A stretch of DNA of 64,000 bases, taken from contig CAMHKW010000007.1 of NCBI GenBank assembly GCA_946185835.1, forward strand, positions 1 to 64,000. Reading direction: 5' to 3'. The stretch is from an uncultured Bacteroidales bacterium. GTDB taxonomy: Bacteria > Bacteroidota > Bacteroidia > Bacteroidales > Paludibacteraceae. The position numbers and the translations under genes were made by a program. The notes below the pieces were generated by a model. It made no database searches. It worked only from the letters and a program-made list of their open reading frames with translations, and was not told the origin of the DNA. Positions 62,646-64,000 of the stretch are shown here, piece by piece; the stretch's first letter is position 1; each line of letters opens with the position of its first letter.

Positions 62646-64000
62646 TTACTTCTCCCGCCGTCTCTGTTCGCGTTGCTGACGTCTTAGCGCCATGCGTTCT
62701 CTGAACGTAAGCTTCCGAGGCTCAGCCTCACGTGTCTCCTCTTGCGGCTTAGCTACTGATTGCGGTTCTTCCTGAACGGCCTGTGTGTCGACATCGCTAC
62801 TTATCCTGTCGAACTTATCTTTGCGTGCCTCGTCTTGCATCAGCAGGTTGAGCTTGAACTGCCCGTCGCGTGCCGTGCCGTCCTCGATACTATCTTGCTT
62901 GAACCGAGCAAACGAATGTTTGGGCAGGCGGTGCGTCCGAGGGTCTTTCAGCCTAAACGACTCACGCTTTGCCTTGTACTCGATGTTCACGCGTTGCAGT
63001 ATCTCGTCTACTTTCTCAGAGAACCGCTCGGCTGCCTCCTGAGAGGTCTGCTGATTGACGAACTCATAGTAGAACTGGTAAGCCATAGCTGATATGTCGG
63101 CAAAACCGACGAAGAACTTAGTCTTCATATTCAGTGCCTTCTCGGCTTCGTGAACGGCTTGTATATACTGACCCTCGTATAGCTTCTCGCCGGTCATCGA
63201 CACTATGCCGTTCACTTTCTGCACCATGTGTACAGTATGTATATTCTGGAAACAAGGACCGGCCTCAACCAAGTCGTTCATGTTATATCGATATAAACCC
63301 GAGAAGGTGGTTACGAACGGACAATAGCGCTTGCCTTCTTCAAGCTGGTCGGCAAGCAGGAAGGTGGGAGTCTTAGAACCTAACTCACTCTCTTCAACAA
63401 ACTCATAGAAATGCATGTGAGGGAACAGCACCGAATTGAGTGTCTCATCAAGCACCAGACCAAAACGGCACTCGGTAGCGAAATATCCGAGCTCTTGATA
63501 GAAACAGTCATCGGGGAACCAACCTTTGAACTTGTCAACATAAATCTGCGTGTTTCCGCATTTCCATGTCGACAGTATCTGCACTTCAGGCCAGTAGTGT
63601 TTGGGCAGCACCTCACCGTATTTCTCTTTCAAATCTCTTAGCTCGGCTGCACGCTTGGGGTTCGGTTTTAGATTCTTACTTAGCGACTCTCGCAACTCGT
63701 CCGGTATCTCGAACTTATCGCTCAGTGTTCCATTCTCTATGTCTTTTACTATCTCGTCGTAGTTCTCTGTAAGGCTGTTCTGCAACTCTACCACCGACGA
63801 TGGATTAGGCATTACCACAAGGGTGATGTTCTGCTCTATCGTCAGACGCATAAGGGTATAGTAACGAGATGCATAGTTCGGGATAGAGAAGATGTCGGGC
63901 ACCGATGCATAATGGTCGCGTATCAGACCGGGAGCGTCACGCTGAAGAACACCCGACACCGCTCCATAGATAGTGCCGTCTTCGGTATGACCCTCCACCA
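62646..64000 (-). CDS. Second GH3-type acyl-adenylate protein (5' end missing)
   Basis: At least 450 aa; the N-terminus with the phosphate loop lies beyond the right edge. Clear paralogue of 32697-34391: shared blocks include P-K-H-Y-W-P, Q-I-L-S-T-W-K-C-G-N-T, E-C-R-F-G-L, Y-R-Y-N-M-N-D-L-V-E and R-D-G-Q-F-K-L-N-L-L-M-Q-D-E. Unlike the first copy it has a C-terminal tail of some 50 residues, acidic then strongly basic (R-E-R-M-A-L-R-R-Q-Q-R-E-Q-R-R-R-E-K), perhaps for binding nucleic acid or membrane. Terminator at 62392-62429. Confidence 0.85.
   Translation of the reverse strand, partial: VEGHTEDGTIYGAVSGVLQRDAPGLIRDHYASVPDIFSIPNYASRYYTLMRLTIEQNITLVVMPNPSSVVELQNSLTENYDEIVKDIENGTLSDKFEIPDELRESLSKNLKPNPKRAAELRDLKEKYGEVLPKHYWPEVQILSTWKCGNTQIYVDKFKGWFPDDCFYQELGYFATECRFGLVLDETLNSVLFPHMHFYEFVEESELGSKTPTFLLADQLEEGKRYCPFVTTFSGLYRYNMNDLVEAGPCFQNIHTVHMVQKVNGIVSMTGEKLYEGQYIQAVHEAEKALNMKTKFFVGFADISAMAYQFYYEFVNQQTSQEAAERFSEKVDEILQRVNIEYKAKRESFRLKDPRTHRLPKHSFARFKQDSIEDGTARDGQFKLNLLMQDEARKDKFDRISSDVDTQAVQEEPQSVAKPQEETREAEPRKLTFRERMALRRQQREQRRREK

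Overview
The window reads as a contiguous piece of a Bacteroidota chromosome, almost certainly an uncultured or poorly known member of the Bacteroidales. The signs are Bacteroidetes-type promoters (a TTTG-like -33 box, 19-20 bp, then TAnnTTTG) upstream of many genes, a complete Na+-NQR operon, a V-type ATPase instead of F-type genes, DapL-type lysine synthesis, a PorE-like type IX secretion lipoprotein, secreted enzymes with short C-terminal sorting-like tails, and bactofilin/DUF1015/DUF308 families typical of the group. Genus cannot be fixed from the sequence alone. No rRNA, tRNA, CRISPR array, prophage or transposase was found.

Layout. 0-11 kb is a loosely packed, accessory-like region: an NTF2-like protein, a YqhD-type alcohol dehydrogenase with a sugar acetyltransferase, a YhcG-type PDDEXK nuclease, the dapF-dapL operon, an AraC regulator with a tannase-like lipoprotein esterase, and a flavodoxin, separated by gene relics and repeat arrays. 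11-24 kb holds pyrG, a DUF308/truncated SDR/carbonic anhydrase operon, a Wzi-like/sugar transferase/OmpH operon on the minus strand, then bactofilin, DUF1015, porE-like, thyA and folA on the plus strand. 24-30.4 kb is nqrABCD-EF, interrupted between nqrD and nqrE by a small four-helix-bundle (23S rRNA intervening-sequence family) gene. 30.5-37.4 kb (minus) carries V-ATPase subunits D, I and K followed closely by a GH3-type acyl-adenylating protein and a secreted alpha-amylase. 37.5-43.4 kb (plus) has nadC, an M24 aminopeptidase, argS and a CapA-like protein. 43.4-56.5 kb (minus) has pssA, two MFS transporters flanking a phosphodiester glycosidase, a DPP-IV-like S9 peptidase, a CoA transferase, an aminotransferase and dxr. 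56.5-62.1 kb (plus) is a tripartite RND efflux operon. The window ends in a second GH3-family gene that runs off the edge.

Energy theme: Na+-NQR makes a sodium gradient from NADH, and the V-ATPase proteolipid in the same window keeps the residues that bind Na+ in the Enterococcus hirae enzyme, so a sodium cycle is plausible.

Most unusual content: the gaps are packed with short dispersed hairpin repeats of several families. The most striking has GTTAGA blocks separated by a tiny hairpin word whose stem changes in a compensating way between copies (GC..GC, GGC..GCC, GT..AC, AC..GT) around a three-base loop. Copies of this family flank the four-helix-bundle gene in inverted orientation inside the nqr operon, and elsewhere provide the stop codon or C-terminus of host genes such as dxr. 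I propose the gene plus its inverted repeats as a candidate small mobile unit with satellites. A separate 194-bp self-complementary element at 3920-4113 looks like a structured RNA or a miniature inverted-repeat element.
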